64,000 nt of DNA from Moringa oleifera (taxonomy: Eukaryota; Streptophyta; Magnoliopsida; Brassicales; Moringaceae): the NCBI GenBank assembly GCA_021397835.1, contig JAJFZO010000344.1:6820001-6884000 (forward strand), given 5' to 3'. The notes beneath the pieces were generated by a model. It was not told the origin of the DNA. It was given only the letters and a program-made list of their open reading frames with translations, and ran no database searches. A program made the translations under genes and the position numbers. Positions 63,615 through 64,000 of this stretch are shown here, in pieces (positions within the stretch are counted from its first letter, which is position 1; each line of letters begins with the position of its first letter).

Positions 63615-64000
63615 TGTCAATCTTTTTCGAAGTCACTTCTGTATTAGTTGTCAAGCTTAATTATTTTGATTAATAACACTCAACTTACTAAATTGCGGCG
63701 GGTCCATCTTGATTTCTAAAATGAAAGGCCAATAACCTATGTAAACTCTTGCATCATATCATTGAATGTAATTTAATCATTTTGCAAGTAATAGTTAAAC
63801 AATGCATCATATGGTTTGCTTTTATTTTCTTTGGTAATAATATATGGATATTGGAAAAAGAATGTCATTTTGTGGAACAAACCATGTGACATTGGCTTTA
63901 AAACCTGACGCCTTCGTGACCTAATAACATCCTCAGAATCATATATTCGTACAATCCTCAAGCTTCCTTTTTCTGATTTTTATCTTTGAAGCCAACAATG
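63615..64000. other. Right edge, nothing recognised
   Basis: May include further decayed LINE sequence, but no protein block is readable. Confidence 0.3.

Noticed and set aside
1..64000. CRISPR array, operon, prophage or defence system
   Set aside because: The window is plant nuclear DNA. The repeats present are LTRs, LINEs, microsatellites and small duplications, with no regular spacer array.

Overview
This window is nuclear DNA of a flowering plant. The evidence is multi-exon genes with GT-AG introns, a plant-specific Dof factor, a plant-type pantothenate kinase fused to a DUF89 phosphatase, a plant-type ATM N-terminus, and decayed Ty1/copia and L1-type LINE retrotransposons in introns and spacers. 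Large TE-loaded introns and AT-rich spacers suit a dicot of moderate genome size. I cannot name the species.

Layout from left to right. 1-5.15 kb: the 3' part of a decayed copia element (+) with its LTR abuts the 5' part of a LINE (-). Both appear to lie in an intron of ATM that runs off the left edge. 5.34-24.54 kb (-): 25 coding exons encoding about the first 1,083 residues of the DNA-damage checkpoint kinase ATM; the kinase end is outside the window. Its introns hold a copia tail with LTR, a LINE 3' end and a longer LINE. 24.5-30.0 kb: AT-rich spacer and Dof promoter. 30.03-31.65 kb (+): two-exon Dof zinc-finger gene. 33.39-36.76 kb (-): single-exon PWWP-domain gene with a C-terminal RRM-like region. 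38.47-51.50 kb (-): complete 22-exon PANK2 gene (912 codons plus stop) with a GC-AG intron and a LINE in intron 8. 54.13-56.36 kb (-): three-exon ISU1-type iron-sulfur scaffold gene. 56.96-62.86 kb (-): LTR pieces and a decayed copia element. 63.3-63.6 kb: probable LINE reverse-transcriptase fragment.

The genes are housekeeping and regulatory (genome surveillance, chromatin reading, CoA synthesis, Fe-S assembly, transcription) and do not form an operon-like system. The most interesting point is the order of PWWP gene and ATM gene on one strand with a Dof gene between them. As I recall, the Arabidopsis ATM model carries an N-terminal PWWP domain, so this locus may show the unfused arrangement. 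Exon borders were read by eye from reading frame, splice consensus and remembered family sequence, and every junction in the ATM and PANK2 models keeps phase. No prokaryotic system, CRISPR array, rRNA or convincing tRNA was seen.
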